From the NCBI GenBank assembly GCA_963778075.1, contig CAVZTJ010000011.1:186001-250000 (forward strand): a stretch of DNA of 64,000 bases, written 5' to 3'. This DNA comes from JASHPR01 sp963778075 (lineage in GTDB: Bacteria; Actinomycetota; Actinomycetes; Streptosporangiales; Streptosporangiaceae). Below, piece by piece: positions 34,735 to 43,416 of this stretch. The notes beneath the pieces were generated by a model. It saw nothing but the letters and a program-made list of their open reading frames with translations, did no database searches and was not told the DNA's origin. The first letter of the stretch is position 1. Every line of letters begins with the position of its first letter. The position numbers were made by a program, and so were the translations under genes.

Positions 34735-35677
34735 CCCTGCGCGGCCGCGGCGAGGTGGTGCGGTCGCGGCCACTTGTGCTGAGGGCAAGAGCGTTGGCGG
34801 CGACGATCGCTGTGATCGCGAGCCAGTCGGCCGGCTGCAGCGACTGGCCGAGGACCACGAGCCCGACCAGCGCGGCGAACACCGGGTTGACGCTCATGAA
34901 CACGCCGTAGAACCTGGCCGGCACCCGGCGCAGCGCGAGCAGGTCGGCGACCATCGGGAGCGCCGAGCACAGCACGCCCGCGGTGGCCGCGCGGCCGAGC
35001 GCGATCGCGGTCACCGGGTGGCTGGCCAGCACCCAGATGCCGACCGGCAGGTACAGCAGCGCCGACAGGGTGGCCGCGGCCGCCGGCCCTTGCGAGCCGG
35101 GCAGCCGTTCGCCCACGACGCGGTTGACCAGGATGTAGCCGGCCCAGCAGGCGGCGGCGAGCAGGGCGAGGCCAATGCCGGCGTAGTCGGTGGTTGGCTG
35201 CGGCCTGGCCAGCACCACCACGGCGGCCGCGGCGGCCAGCGCACAGCCGAGGTCGATCGCGCGGCGCGACGCCAGCAGCGCCACAGCGAGCGGGCCGAGG
35301 AACTCCAGGGTCACCGCCAGGCCCAGCCCGATCGTGTCGATCGCCACGTACAGGCACAGGTTCATGGTGGCAAAGATCAGAGCGAGGGCCAGAACGGGGC
35401 GCCACTGCCGCCGGGTGAACGACCGGAACTTAGGCCGCACCGAACTCAGCAGCACGGCGCCGGCCACCCACTGGCGGATCGCGACCACCCCGGCCGGGCC
35501 GAGCACCGGGAAGGCCAGCGCGGCCGTTGCCGCGCCAAGCTGGACGGACAGGGCACTGCCCGTCATCAGCGCGACCCCGGTCAGCTGGTCATGCTGCCGC
35601 GCGCCAGCGGCGGCACTCACCTGGCGCTCGCATGTGCCGGCGGCTGCACTCACCTGGCGCTCGCATGTGGTGGTCAT
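34709..35677 (-). CDS. EamA/DMT family exporter
   Basis: 322 residues with ten hydrophobic segments of the drug/metabolite transporter superfamily in two EamA halves (QLGAATAALAFPVLGPAGVV, then LIFATMNLCLYVAIDTIGLG, GLVVLGQSLQPADWLAITAI). RhtA-type threonine/homoserine exporters are the nearest guess. The first 25 residues contain a duplicated CERQVSAAAG, encoded by a 33-base repeat, so a later start may be the true one. Divergent from a LysR regulator, as is common for such exporters. Confidence 0.85.
   Translation of the reverse strand: MTTTCERQVSAAAGTCERQVSAAAGARQHDQLTGVALMTGSALSVQLGAATAALAFPVLGPAGVVAIRQWVAGAVLLSSVRPKFRSFTRRQWRPVLALALIFATMNLCLYVAIDTIGLGLAVTLEFLGPLAVALLASRRAIDLGCALAAAAAVVVLARPQPTTDYAGIGLALLAAACWAGYILVNRVVGERLPGSQGPAAAATLSALLYLPVGIWVLASHPVTAIALGRAATAGVLCSALPMVADLLALRRVPARFYGVFMSVNPVFAALVGLVVLGQSLQPADWLAITAIVAANALALSTSGRDRTTSPRPRRVKVPAGRP
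35613..35669. repeat. 33-bp tandem duplication in the exporter N terminus
   Basis: Two identical 24-base blocks (35613-35636 and 35646-35669) lie 33 bases apart, giving two copies of CERQVSAAAG. In-frame duplication by slippage; it may be absent in relatives. Confidence 0.85.
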
Positions 35678-35745
35678 GGGACGAGTCTGGACCCCGAGAT
35701 CACATGCGCAAAATGCATAGATGGCTGCAGCTATACGCTTAGGTT

Positions 35746-36600
35746 ATGGATCTAGAGCTGCGGCACCTGCGCTGCCTGGTGGCGATCGTGGACTCGGGCA
35801 GCTTCACCGACGCCGCGATCGAGCTCGGCATCTCGCAGGCGGCGGTGTCCCGGAATCTCATCGCGCTCGAGCAGGTCCTTGGGGTACGGCTGCTGCACCG
35901 CACCAGCCGGAGCGTCACCCCGACGACGGCCGGGGTGCACGCGCTCGCTCAGGCACGGCAAGTGCTCGCCGCGGCGGACAACCTTGTCGCCGAAGCGACG
36001 ACCGGCCACACCCGGCTGCGCATCGGGCACGCGTGGGCGGCCATGGGCCGGCACACCCGCGAGTTCCAGCGCCGGTGGGCCGCCCGGTACCCGGACACCG
36101 AGCTGCAGCTGATCCGCTCCAACTCGGCGACCGGCGGGCTGGCCGAGGGCCTGTGCGACATCGCGGTGATGCGCATCCCGCCCGACGCCCGGCGCTTCGA
36201 GAGCGCGGTCGTGGGCGACGAACGGCGCTACTGCGCGCTCGCCGCTGATGACCCCTGGGGCCGCCGGCGTTCGGTCCGGCTCAGCGAGCTGGCGGACCGG
36301 ACCGTGCTGGTGGACCGGCGTACCGGGACCACGACGCCCGAGCTATGGCCCGCCGAAGCGCGGCCCGAGATCCGCGAGACGCGAGAGGTGGACGACTGGC
36401 TCGCGGTCATTGCGGCCGGCGGAGCGGTCGGTGTCACGGCCGAGGGCACCACAACCCAGTACCAGCGCGACGGAGTTGTGTTCCGGCCGCTGCGCGACGC
36501 ACCACCGATCCCGGTGCGGGTGATCTGGCGGCGGCACGACCCGCATCCGTCGACGCACGCGGCCATCGCCATGCTGTCCGAGCTCTACCGCCAGTCCTAA
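35746..36600 (+). CDS. LysR family transcriptional regulator
   Basis: 284 residues. Winged helix in residues 1-60 (LRHLRCLVAIVDSGSFTDAA, then LGISQAAVSRNLIALE) and a substrate-binding fold after about residue 90. An ATAG/CTAT dyad with a 10-base spacer in the gap 35715-35735 is compatible with a T-N11-A LysR box. It is divergent from the EamA exporter and likely activates it in response to an exported solute. Confidence 0.88.
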   Translation: MDLELRHLRCLVAIVDSGSFTDAAIELGISQAAVSRNLIALEQVLGVRLLHRTSRSVTPTTAGVHALAQARQVLAAADNLVAEATTGHTRLRIGHAWAAMGRHTREFQRRWAARYPDTELQLIRSNSATGGLAEGLCDIAVMRIPPDARRFESAVVGDERRYCALAADDPWGRRRSVRLSELADRTVLVDRRTGTTTPELWPAEARPEIRETREVDDWLAVIAAGGAVGVTAEGTTTQYQRDGVVFRPLRDAPPIPVRVIWRRHDPHPSTHAAIAMLSELYRQS

Positions 36601-36607
36601 GCGGATG

Positions 36608-36649
36608 GATGTACCGATGGGCCGCTTCTTACGAGCCCAGCGGTACATC
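36608..36649. terminator. Stem-loop between convergent genes
   Basis: GATGTACCG and CGGTACATC pair perfectly across 24 bases that themselves contain GGGC/GCCC. It follows the LysR stop by 7 bases. A bidirectional terminator or structural element; no T-run. Confidence 0.5.
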
Positions 36650-36675
36650 GATGAGCCCAGTTGGTGAGGCGCGGC

Positions 36676-36706
36676 GCCCGGGGCCGGGTGGCGTCCGGCC
36701 CCGGGC
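36676..36706. terminator. Strong GC hairpin, likely terminator
   Basis: Perfect 12-base stem (GCCCGGGGCCGG with its complement) and a 7-base loop, immediately after the aldolase gene stop on the minus strand. Typical of GC-rich actinomycete terminators that lack a T-run. Confidence 0.65.
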
Positions 36707-36709
36707 ACG

Positions 36710-37768
36710 TCATACGGCCGCGCCCGCCGCCTCTCGCTCGCGGACCAGTTGCAGCGCGACGTCGATCAGCATGTCTTCCTGCCCGCCCACGTATCCGTGC
36801 TCCGCCACGCGCTGGAGAATGTCATGGACAGGTATGCCGTAACGCTCTGCCGCGTGCTCGGCGTGGAGCAGGAAGCTGGAATAGACACCGGCGTATCCCT
36901 GCACGATCGAGGACCGGTCGGTCCACGGAAGCCTGGGCAGGAACGGCTTCACGACCTCGTCGGCGGCAGCCAGCGTGCCCTGCACGTCCACGCCGGTCTC
37001 GATGCCCAGCCGGTCGAACGTCGCGGCCAGCACCTCGGTCGGGGCGTTCCCGGCGCCGGCGCCGAGCCCGCACAGCGACCCGTCGATCTGCAGCGCCCCG
37101 TTCTGGAACGCGAGCACCGAGTTGGCGACGCCGAGCGCGAGGTTCTGGTGCCCGTGGAAGCCGACCTGCGCCTCTCCCCCGATCTCGGCGATCAGCGCCA
37201 GGATGCGTTCCTGCGCGTCGCCGATCAGCAGCGCCCCGGCGGAGTCGACGCAGTACACGCACTGCGCCCCGGCGTCGACCATGATCCGGGCCTGCCGGGC
37301 CAGCTCGGCGGGGCTGGTGCGGTGCGCCATCATCAGAAACCCGACCGTCTCCATGCCGAGGTCCCTGGCGATCCCGAAGTGCTGGATGGACACGTCCGCC
37401 TCGGTGCAGTGGGTCGCGATCCGCGAGACCGACGCGCCCGCCTCCCGCGCACGCCGCAGGTCCTCCACCGTCCCAAGGCCCGGAAGCAGCAGCACAGCGA
37501 TCTTCGCCCGGCTGGCCTCCTGCACCGCGGCGCTGATCAGCTGAATGTCGTTGGTGAGCGAGAAGCCGTAGTTGAATGAGGACCCGCCGAGCCCGTCGCC
37601 GTGGGTTACCTCGATGACCTCCACCCCGGCCGCGTCCAGCGCGTGCACGGTGGCCCGGACCTGATCCTCGGTGAACTGGTGCGACATCGCGTGGCTGCCG
37701 TCCCGCAGCGTCGTGTCGGTGATCCGCACCGGCCGGCTGGTGCCGCCGGACCCGTTCCCGCCGCTCAT
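36710..37768 (-). CDS. mhpE: 4-hydroxy-2-oxovalerate aldolase
   Basis: 352 residues of the DmpG/MhpE family. It splits 4-hydroxy-2-oxovalerate into pyruvate and acetaldehyde at the end of meta-cleavage and phenylpropionate pathways. HMGL-like barrel: TDTTLRDGSHA (metal-binding Asp), IEVTHGDGLGG, VGFHGHQNLALGVANS and DGSLCGLGAGAGNAPTE (metal-binding region). Its ATG overlaps the stop of the dehydrogenase gene (ATGA), so the two are translationally coupled, matching the channelling complex known for DmpFG. Ring-cleavage and hydratase genes are absent from this window. Confidence 0.93.
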   Translation of the reverse strand: MSGGNGSGGTSRPVRITDTTLRDGSHAMSHQFTEDQVRATVHALDAAGVEVIEVTHGDGLGGSSFNYGFSLTNDIQLISAAVQEASRAKIAVLLLPGLGTVEDLRRAREAGASVSRIATHCTEADVSIQHFGIARDLGMETVGFLMMAHRTSPAELARQARIMVDAGAQCVYCVDSAGALLIGDAQERILALIAEIGGEAQVGFHGHQNLALGVANSVLAFQNGALQIDGSLCGLGAGAGNAPTEVLAATFDRLGIETGVDVQGTLAAADEVVKPFLPRLPWTDRSSIVQGYAGVYSSFLLHAEHAAERYGIPVHDILQRVAEHGYVGGQEDMLIDVALQLVREREAAGAAV

Positions 37769-38661
37769 GAGGTCACCGCCGTCGCCTTGGCCACGAGCTC
37801 GCCGACGCGGGCGGCCGCCGCGGTCATGATGTCCAGGTTGCCCGCGTACTCGGGCAGGTAGTCGCCGTTGCCGCGGACCTCGAGGAACACGGCCACCCGG
37901 CCGTTACCCTGCCAGGAGGCCTGCGGCGGGTCGAACTGCGGCTCGGCCCGCAGCGCGTAGCCGGGCACGTACTGCTGCACCTCGTCCACCATGTCGTGTA
38001 CCGAGGCAGTGATCGCGTCGGTGTCGGCACCGTCCGGGATCGCGCAGAAGACCGTGTCCCGCATGATCATCGGCGGCTCGACCGGGTTGAGGATGATGAT
38101 CGCCTTGCCCCGGGCGGCACCGCCGACCGACTCCAGCGCCCCGGCGGTGGTGTGGGTGAACTCGTCGATGTTCGCGCGCGTCCCCGGTCCCGCCGACCGG
38201 GACGCAACCGACGCCACGATCTCGGCGTACGGGACCGGCACCACGCGCGCCACCGCGTGCACGATCGGGATCGTGGCCTGGCCGCCGCAGCTGATCATGC
38301 TGACGTTCGGCGCGTCCAGGTGCTCGGGCAGGTTGACCGGCGGGCAGACCATCGGGCCGATGTGCGCCGGGGTCAGGTCGATCGCCTTGATGCCGGCCTC
38401 GGCGTAGCGGGGTGCGTTGGCCAGATGCGCCCGCGCGGACGTCGCCTCGAACACGATGTCCGGCAGGGGGTCCTGGCGCAGCAGCCAGTCGACGCCCTCC
38501 GCGGACGCGGCCAGGCCGAGCTTCCTGGCCCGGGCCAGGCCCTCGGACTCCACCACGCCGACCATGTAGCCGACGTCGATCCCGTCCAGCCGTTGCAGCT
38601 TGGCCAGCAGGTCAGTGCCGATGTTGCCGGGGCCGACGATGGCGGCCAGGGTGGCGGTCAT
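37765..38661 (-). CDS. mhpF: Acetaldehyde dehydrogenase (acetylating)
   Basis: 298 residues of the DmpF/MhpF family, start ATG at 38661 after CGAGG. Converts the acetaldehyde made by the aldolase to acetyl-CoA with NAD. Rossmann motif AAIVGPGNIGTDLL at the N terminus and active-site Cys in SMISCGGQATIPI. It precedes the aldolase in the same operon. An IclR regulator is divergent, with a 13-base palindrome between, the usual control of such aromatic-degradation sets. Confidence 0.93.
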   Translation of the reverse strand: MTATLAAIVGPGNIGTDLLAKLQRLDGIDVGYMVGVVESEGLARARKLGLAASAEGVDWLLRQDPLPDIVFEATSARAHLANAPRYAEAGIKAIDLTPAHIGPMVCPPVNLPEHLDAPNVSMISCGGQATIPIVHAVARVVPVPYAEIVASVASRSAGPGTRANIDEFTHTTAGALESVGGAARGKAIIILNPVEPPMIMRDTVFCAIPDGADTDAITASVHDMVDEVQQYVPGYALRAEPQFDPPQASWQGNGRVAVFLEVRGNGDYLPEYAGNLDIMTAAAARVGELVAKATAVTS

Positions 38662-38712
38662 CGCCTCGTTCCGGGCGGTCGAAAGAGCATGTGTGCCTCC
38701 GTACGAGCTCCC

Positions 38713-38725
38713 CTGCACGGTGCAG
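38713..38725. promoter_or_regulatory. Candidate IclR operator
   Basis: CTGCAC and GTGCAG around one G lie between the divergent dehydrogenase and IclR genes. IclR-family operators are commonly short palindromes in this position. Confidence 0.55.
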
Positions 38726-38812
38726 TGCGCCAGGACGGGAGGGCAAGAGATGCGTCCCGGTGATCGGAACACCTCGTGGACGGGCGCCGGGACCGGGGGC
38801 CATCATCGACTC

Positions 38813-39580
38813 ATGTGCCCAGCCCACGGCAGCAATGGCGAGACCTCGGCCGCTGGCCGGATCACGTCGGTGCTCGACGCGTTCCGCGATGACCGCGAGG
38901 CGATGACCGTCTCCGAGCTGGCCCGGCGGGCGTCGCTGCCGAAGACCACCACGCACCGGCTGACCGCCGAGCTGATCCGCTGCGGGCTGCTGGAGCGCGC
39001 GGCCGGCGAGCTGCGCCTCGGGCTGAAGCTGTTCGAACTGGGCCAGCTCGTGCCGCAGCAGCGCAGCCTGCGTGACGCCGCCCGGCCGGTCATGGCCGAC
39101 CTGCGCGAGGCGACCAGGCACTCGGTGAACCTCGGCATCCTGGAGGGCTCCGACGTCGTCTACGTCGACATCCTGGCCGGGCCAGATTCGCCGCGGCTGC
39201 CGACCCGGGTCGGCGGGCGCTGGCCGGCTCACGCCACCGCGATTGGCAAGGCGATCCTGGCGTTCTCCGACAGCGCCGTCGTCCAGGGCGTGCTCGACGC
39301 CGGGCTGGCACGGGTCAGCGAGCGGACGATCACCTCACCGGAGCTGCTGCGCCAGGAGCTCGACCGGGTCAGCGAGTCCGGCCTCGCCTACGACTCCGAG
39401 GAATCCCGGCTCGGCCTGGTTTGTGTGGCCAGCCCGGTGCACGGCCCGGGTGGCCAGGTAGCCGGCGCGCTGTCGGTTTCCGGCTGGTCGGCGCGGATGA
39501 AGCCGGACCGGGCAGGCCCGGCGGTGCGCACCGCGGCGCTGACCATCTCGCGCGCCCTCGGCGCCCGCGCCGTCCCGTAG
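38813..39580 (+). CDS. IclR family transcriptional regulator
   Basis: 255 residues. Winged helix in residues ~15-75 (TSVLDAFRDDREAMTVSELA, then SLPKTTTHRLTAELIRCGLL) and an IclR effector domain (LREATRHSVNLGILEGSDVV, then GRWPAHATAIGKAILAF). The start ATG lacks a strong ribosome site; longer frames would run into the divergent gene's leader. It most likely controls the mhpFE operon. The effector is probably an aromatic or keto acid. Confidence 0.88.
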   Translation: MCPAHGSNGETSAAGRITSVLDAFRDDREAMTVSELARRASLPKTTTHRLTAELIRCGLLERAAGELRLGLKLFELGQLVPQQRSLRDAARPVMADLREATRHSVNLGILEGSDVVYVDILAGPDSPRLPTRVGGRWPAHATAIGKAILAFSDSAVVQGVLDAGLARVSERTITSPELLRQELDRVSESGLAYDSEESRLGLVCVASPVHGPGGQVAGALSVSGWSARMKPDRAGPAVRTAALTISRALGARAVP

Positions 39581-39587
39581 CCCGGAT

Positions 39588-40637
39588 TCAGGAACCCGCC
39601 GTCTGGTGTGGTTGCGTGCCGCCGTCGCGTGTGAGGGGCCGGAGGATGGCCTCGGCCTCACGGTGTCCGGGGCTCTTCTCTTGCTGACATTCCTCCAGCG
39701 GGGTGGTGTGGTGGCGCGGGTCGCGCAGGTTCGGGTCGGCCCCACGGGCGAGCAGCCGCCGGACGCTGGCGGCCCGGCCGTTGCCCGCCGCGGTGTGCAG
39801 CGGCAGCCGTCCCCACTCTGCGTCGGCCTCGTTGACCGGGGTTCCGGCTTCGACGAGGTGGTCGATGGCCTCCAGCCGCTGGTGGTCGGCGGCAAATACC
39901 AGCGCGCGGATCCGGCTTTGCAGCGTGAACCGGGCCAGCGGCCAGCCAGTGACGTCGCCCGCGGCGGCGGCCATCTCCAGGCTGCTGATGCGGGCTCCGG
40001 CGGCCACCAGGACGTCCACGACCTCGGTCATGCCGAACACCGCAGCATGCTGCAGCGCGGTGCCGCTGGGCACGCCGCCGGAGTCGGGTGCGGAGATGGC
40101 GTCGATATCGGCTCCGGCCTCGATCAGCACCTGGGCGACCTCGGCGTCGCCGTAGCTGGCCGCGGTGATCAGCGGGGTTTCCGTGTCCCCGGGGCGACCG
40201 TTTACGGGCGCCCCGGCGTCGATCAGGAATCTGGCGATGGCGCCGGTGCCGGGCAGCTCGGGTGGCAGCCCGAGGCGGTCGTGGTCGAACCGCAGCATGG
40301 CCATGTAGCTGAGCGGGTCAGCCCCGAGCTGGTGGTCGCACCAGTGCTCCATCTTCGAGGTAGCCAGCTCCGGGTGCTCGGCCAGCAGGCTGGTCAGCCG
40401 GGACAGATCGCGGCTGTTGAGGACGTCGCGGCGTTCGACTTCGAGTTTGAGCTTGGCCCAGCTGGCGAACCCGTACTCGCGGGCCAGCGCCAGCTGCGCC
40501 GACGACAGGACGATCCGGCCGACGACCGCACTGATGCGCGCGGTGGCTTCAGGGTCACCGCGCTGGGCAGCGCGCAGCAGATCCCTGGCTTGGTGGCGGA
40601 GCTGGTCGAGGTCGGGCCGGGCAGGCAGGTCAGGCAT
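39588..40637 (-). CDS. Ankyrin repeat protein
   Basis: 349 residues, likely cytoplasmic. The N terminus (residues 1-70) is a helical segment with LRAAQRGDPEATARISAV and LALAREYGFASWAKLKLEVE, a motif common at the head of actinobacterial ankyrin proteins. Repeats follow, e.g. TPLITAASYGDAEVAQVLIE, TALQHAAVFGMTEVVDVLVA and LPLHTAAGNGRAASVRRLLA. Such proteins mediate protein contacts; the partner is unknown. Convergent with the IclR gene. Confidence 0.88.
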   Translation of the reverse strand: MPDLPARPDLDQLRHQARDLLRAAQRGDPEATARISAVVGRIVLSSAQLALAREYGFASWAKLKLEVERRDVLNSRDLSRLTSLLAEHPELATSKMEHWCDHQLGADPLSYMAMLRFDHDRLGLPPELPGTGAIARFLIDAGAPVNGRPGDTETPLITAASYGDAEVAQVLIEAGADIDAISAPDSGGVPSGTALQHAAVFGMTEVVDVLVAAGARISSLEMAAAAGDVTGWPLARFTLQSRIRALVFAADHQRLEAIDHLVEAGTPVNEADAEWGRLPLHTAAGNGRAASVRRLLARGADPNLRDPRHHTTPLEECQQEKSPGHREAEAILRPLTRDGGTQPHQTAGS

Positions 40638-40967
40638 GACGTCTCCCTCGTCACCCGGTGGTCCGCGGCCGGGCCGGAAGAGAGCGTCATCTGCAACGGC
40701 CTGCTACGTGCTTGCGGAGGTGGACTCTGTCCTGCCCGCGGACCCGGCGGCGCCCTCCCGCGCCTGGCGCTCATCGTATCCGTGCTGGCCGAACTCGGCA
40801 CAGCGGCGGATGGAGGCAAGGTGGCTGATCCCGAACAGATGGGTGAGCCGGAGCGGGGTCACCGCCCGTGGCGTGGGCCTCGCCCGTTCCTGACCGACCA
40901 GGGCACAGGTCGTGCAACAGACGGATCTCGCTCAGGTGCGCTCGGTGCCTGTGCCACAGTCCTGATT
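40638..40967. other. Intergenic stretch without a recognised gene
   Basis: 330 bases between the divergent ankyrin and phosphotransferase genes. Open frames here are shadows of neighbours and give no recognisable domain. No strong palindrome was noticed. Confidence 0.4.
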
Positions 40968-41888
40968 GTGCCGTTGGGCGATCTGCCGGACTGGTTGCCG
41001 GCGTGGTGTCTGGACCATCTGGATGGCGAACCCGTCGGCGTGCTGTTCCGGCTGCAGCAGGTCTCGATGGTGTTCGGCCTGCGGCTGGCCGGTGGCACGG
41101 ACGTGGTGGTGAAAGCGCGCGCCGATGACGGCCGGACCGTCTCGTGTGTCGCGGCGCAGGCCTGGCTGGCCGGGCGCGGGTTTCCGTGTGCCCGGCCGCT
41201 CACGCCGGTGACCGGTGCCGGTTCGCTGGCTGTGCACGCCGAGGAGTGCCGGCCCGGCGGCGAGGTGCTGGGCGGGGACTCGCCGGACGTGGCTGTGCGC
41301 TATGCGCAGGTGTTCGCCTGGCTCATGGCCGAACTGGCCGACGTGAGCGTCGCGCCACCGTTGCCGAATCCGCCCTGGGTTCGCTGGGATCACGCCGATT
41401 CCGTGCTGTGGCCGGCGATCGACTTCCTCGACAACCGGGACCAGAGCGCGGTGCCCGCGTACGTCGCTGACACCGCCCGGCGGGCCCGGCGGCGGCTGCT
41501 GGCCGCCGACCTGCCGTACGTGCTGGGCCACGCCGACTTCGAGGCGCAGAACCTGCGGTGGCACGGTCAGCAGGTGTGGGTGGTGCACGACTGGGACAGC
41601 CTGGCGTGGCAGCCGGAGGCGGCGCTGGCTGGGGCGGCGAGTGGGTCTTTCGCCAGTTCCGGGCCGCCCATGCTGGCGCCGATCGAAAGCTCCGAGGCGT
41701 TCCTGGTGGCTTACCAGGACATTCGGGGGCGCTTGTTCACGGCCATGGAGCAGGAGATCGCGTGGGCGGCCAGCTTGTGGATGGCGGCGTACAACGCCCG
41801 GGAGGAAGCACTGCATGGCGACACCCCGGCGGGCGAGGATGCGCTCCGGGCGCAGGCAGCCGAACGCCTGCGCCGGGCTAATGCATAG
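40968..41888 (+). CDS. Aminoglycoside-phosphotransferase-fold kinase
   Basis: 306 residues from a GTG start; the frame is open further upstream, so the start is uncertain. APH/choline-kinase fold: ATP lobe with VVVKARADDGRT, catalytic loop LGHADFEAQNLRW (HxDxxxxN) and metal-site Asp in VVHDWDSLAWQPE. Such enzymes phosphorylate small molecules, including aminoglycosides, homoserine or thiamine. Nothing in the context suggests resistance. Confidence 0.8.
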   Translation: MPLGDLPDWLPAWCLDHLDGEPVGVLFRLQQVSMVFGLRLAGGTDVVVKARADDGRTVSCVAAQAWLAGRGFPCARPLTPVTGAGSLAVHAEECRPGGEVLGGDSPDVAVRYAQVFAWLMAELADVSVAPPLPNPPWVRWDHADSVLWPAIDFLDNRDQSAVPAYVADTARRARRRLLAADLPYVLGHADFEAQNLRWHGQQVWVVHDWDSLAWQPEAALAGAASGSFASSGPPMLAPIESSEAFLVAYQDIRGRLFTAMEQEIAWAASLWMAAYNAREEALHGDTPAGEDALRAQAAERLRRANA

Positions 41889-41928
41889 CGCCGGCCACGC
41901 GAACAGCGCAGGTCCAGACGCCCGGCAG

Positions 41929-42234
41929 TCAGTCCTGACCGGAAAGAGCGCCTTCGCCGGTGATGCCAGACGGCTCATCCTGGCCAAAGGCGATCACGAT
42001 CTCCCTGCCGTTGGCATAGCTGACCACAGGCCGCCGGAGCATGTCACCGACCCTGCGGGCGACCTTCTGGAACAACTCCACCATCTCCGGGGTGTCGGCG
42101 CTTACCCGGAACCGCCCCCTGGCGACGAGCGCCTGGGCGACATAAGGCGAGAAGTTCGCCTCGGCCCGGGCTTTCTCATCCGCGCTGAGAGGGGTGCTCT
42201 GCTGCCTGGGCTGCGCGCCAGGAGGGTGGGTCAT
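41929..42234 (-). CDS. Hypothetical 101-residue protein
   Basis: Start ATG at 42234 behind AGGAG; a second ATG 15 bases upstream overlaps that site. The sequence is hydrophilic with a helical middle (LSADEKARAEANFSPYVAQA, then ARGRFRVSADTPEMVELFQK) and a short strand (RPVVSYANGREIVIAF). No signal peptide or membrane segment. Family not recognised. Confidence 0.6.
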   Translation of the reverse strand: MTHPPGAQPRQQSTPLSADEKARAEANFSPYVAQALVARGRFRVSADTPEMVELFQKVARRVGDMLRRPVVSYANGREIVIAFGQDEPSGITGEGALSGQD

Positions 42235-42318
42235 TGCTGATCTCCTCATGATCGCCGTGGCCTCCAGGATGCCAGCAGCGCCACAACCACGAACAACCGC
42301 TTCGAGATCTTGAATTGG

Positions 42319-43416
42319 CTAGGCGTGGGCAGGCGCGTCGGCGTTAACGGCGGTGACCTCGAAGGCGGCCGGCAGGATGGCCGCCTGCCCGTCTGAGGTC
42401 GCGACCCGCACGTCGACGATCCCTGGGGGCAGGCCTTCTGGCACTGTGACCGGGACTATCGCGGCGGTGCTGTCGGCTCGCGGAGGTGCGGTGACGCCGC
42501 CGATCGTCACCTCAGGTCGGCGCGCGTCAGCGGAAGCGATATTCATGAGCCCTGACCCGAAGACGCTGACCGGCGTTCCAGCCGCCCCCTTCTGCGGGCT
42601 TATGGCCGTGAGCGTCAGCGGAGGGATGGGCGCGGCGCCGGTTGTGGCCTTCTTCGCCACGTAGGCGGCCGCGGACGCCGAGGTCAGCCCCACCAGGGTG
42701 TCCGGCAGGACCGGGAGCGCCACCGGGCTGTGGAAGAAAGCGATGAAGAAGGCGGTCAGCGCCACGAGGTTAAACAAGAAGTACTGGGCGTCGCCGAGGT
42801 CGAGATCGCCTTGGTCATTCGAGACGATTTCGCTGATCGCAGTGCCCAGGCTCTTTCCCTTGGCGGAAATGGTGGTCTTCGACGAGGTGCCGCTGTTTAT
42901 CTGCCCCGTGGTAATGGCCTTGGCGCTGACCGCAGCGCCCGCCGGGAATCCGATCAGCAGCAGATAGCGCGGATCGAGGCTCGCAGCCGGATAGACCGCA
43001 TCATGGAAGGCCATTACAAGCAGCGCGTAAGCCAACGCCACCGTCCAGAGCGCGAACTGGACCTTGGACGTGGATACTCGATTGTCCTGCCCAAGGATTA
43101 CGTACCAGAACGGGTTCGCCTGCTGGGGCTTCGGCCCGGCGGCAGGGGTCGCTGCGGCCGAGGCCGCCACGATCGAGGTCGCTGCGCCCGGGGTCGCTAC
43201 GGTCGAGGTCGGCGTCCCGGTAGCCGCTCCGCCGCCGGAGGATGGCTCGCCGGCCTGCCCGCCCGAGGACTGTTGTTTCTGCGCCGCGCGCGCCGCAAAC
43301 GCGAGAAGGACAAGAAGAACTATTAGGACAATAAGCGCTAGCCAGTAGGAGATGGCCAGACTCAGGCCCTGCGGGCTGGTAGCTGATCCGCTCACGAGAG
43401 ACGAGTTTGGAGCCAT
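42319..43416 (-). CDS. Membrane protein with C-terminal IPT/TIG domain
   Basis: 365 residues. First membrane helix at ~20-42 (SYWLALIVLIVLLVLLAFAA), then a low-complexity Ser/Thr/Ala/Gly linker to ~115, then about four more helices between 120 and 250 (FALWTVALAYALLVMAF, FFIAFFHSPVALPVLPDTLV), and a last domain from about 268 (AISPQKGAAGTPVSVFGSGL) typical of IPT/TIG immunoglobulin-like folds. Function unknown. The ATG at 43416 has a poor ribosome site; a stronger one, GAGGTGG, precedes an 11-codon ORF at 43427-43392 that overlaps its start. Confidence 0.7.
   Translation of the reverse strand: MAPNSSLVSGSATSPQGLSLAISYWLALIVLIVLLVLLAFAARAAQKQQSSGGQAGEPSSGGGAATGTPTSTVATPGAATSIVAASAAATPAAGPKPQQANPFWYVILGQDNRVSTSKVQFALWTVALAYALLVMAFHDAVYPAASLDPRYLLLIGFPAGAAVSAKAITTGQINSGTSSKTTISAKGKSLGTAISEIVSNDQGDLDLGDAQYFLFNLVALTAFFIAFFHSPVALPVLPDTLVGLTSASAAAYVAKKATTGAAPIPPLTLTAISPQKGAAGTPVSVFGSGLMNIASADARRPEVTIGGVTAPPRADSTAAIVPVTVPEGLPPGIVDVRVATSDGQAAILPAAFEVTAVNADAPAHA

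Noticed and set aside
39606..40967. Long N-terminal extension for the phosphotransferase
   Set aside because: It runs antisense to the ankyrin gene and shows no domain. The kinase fold begins near 40968.
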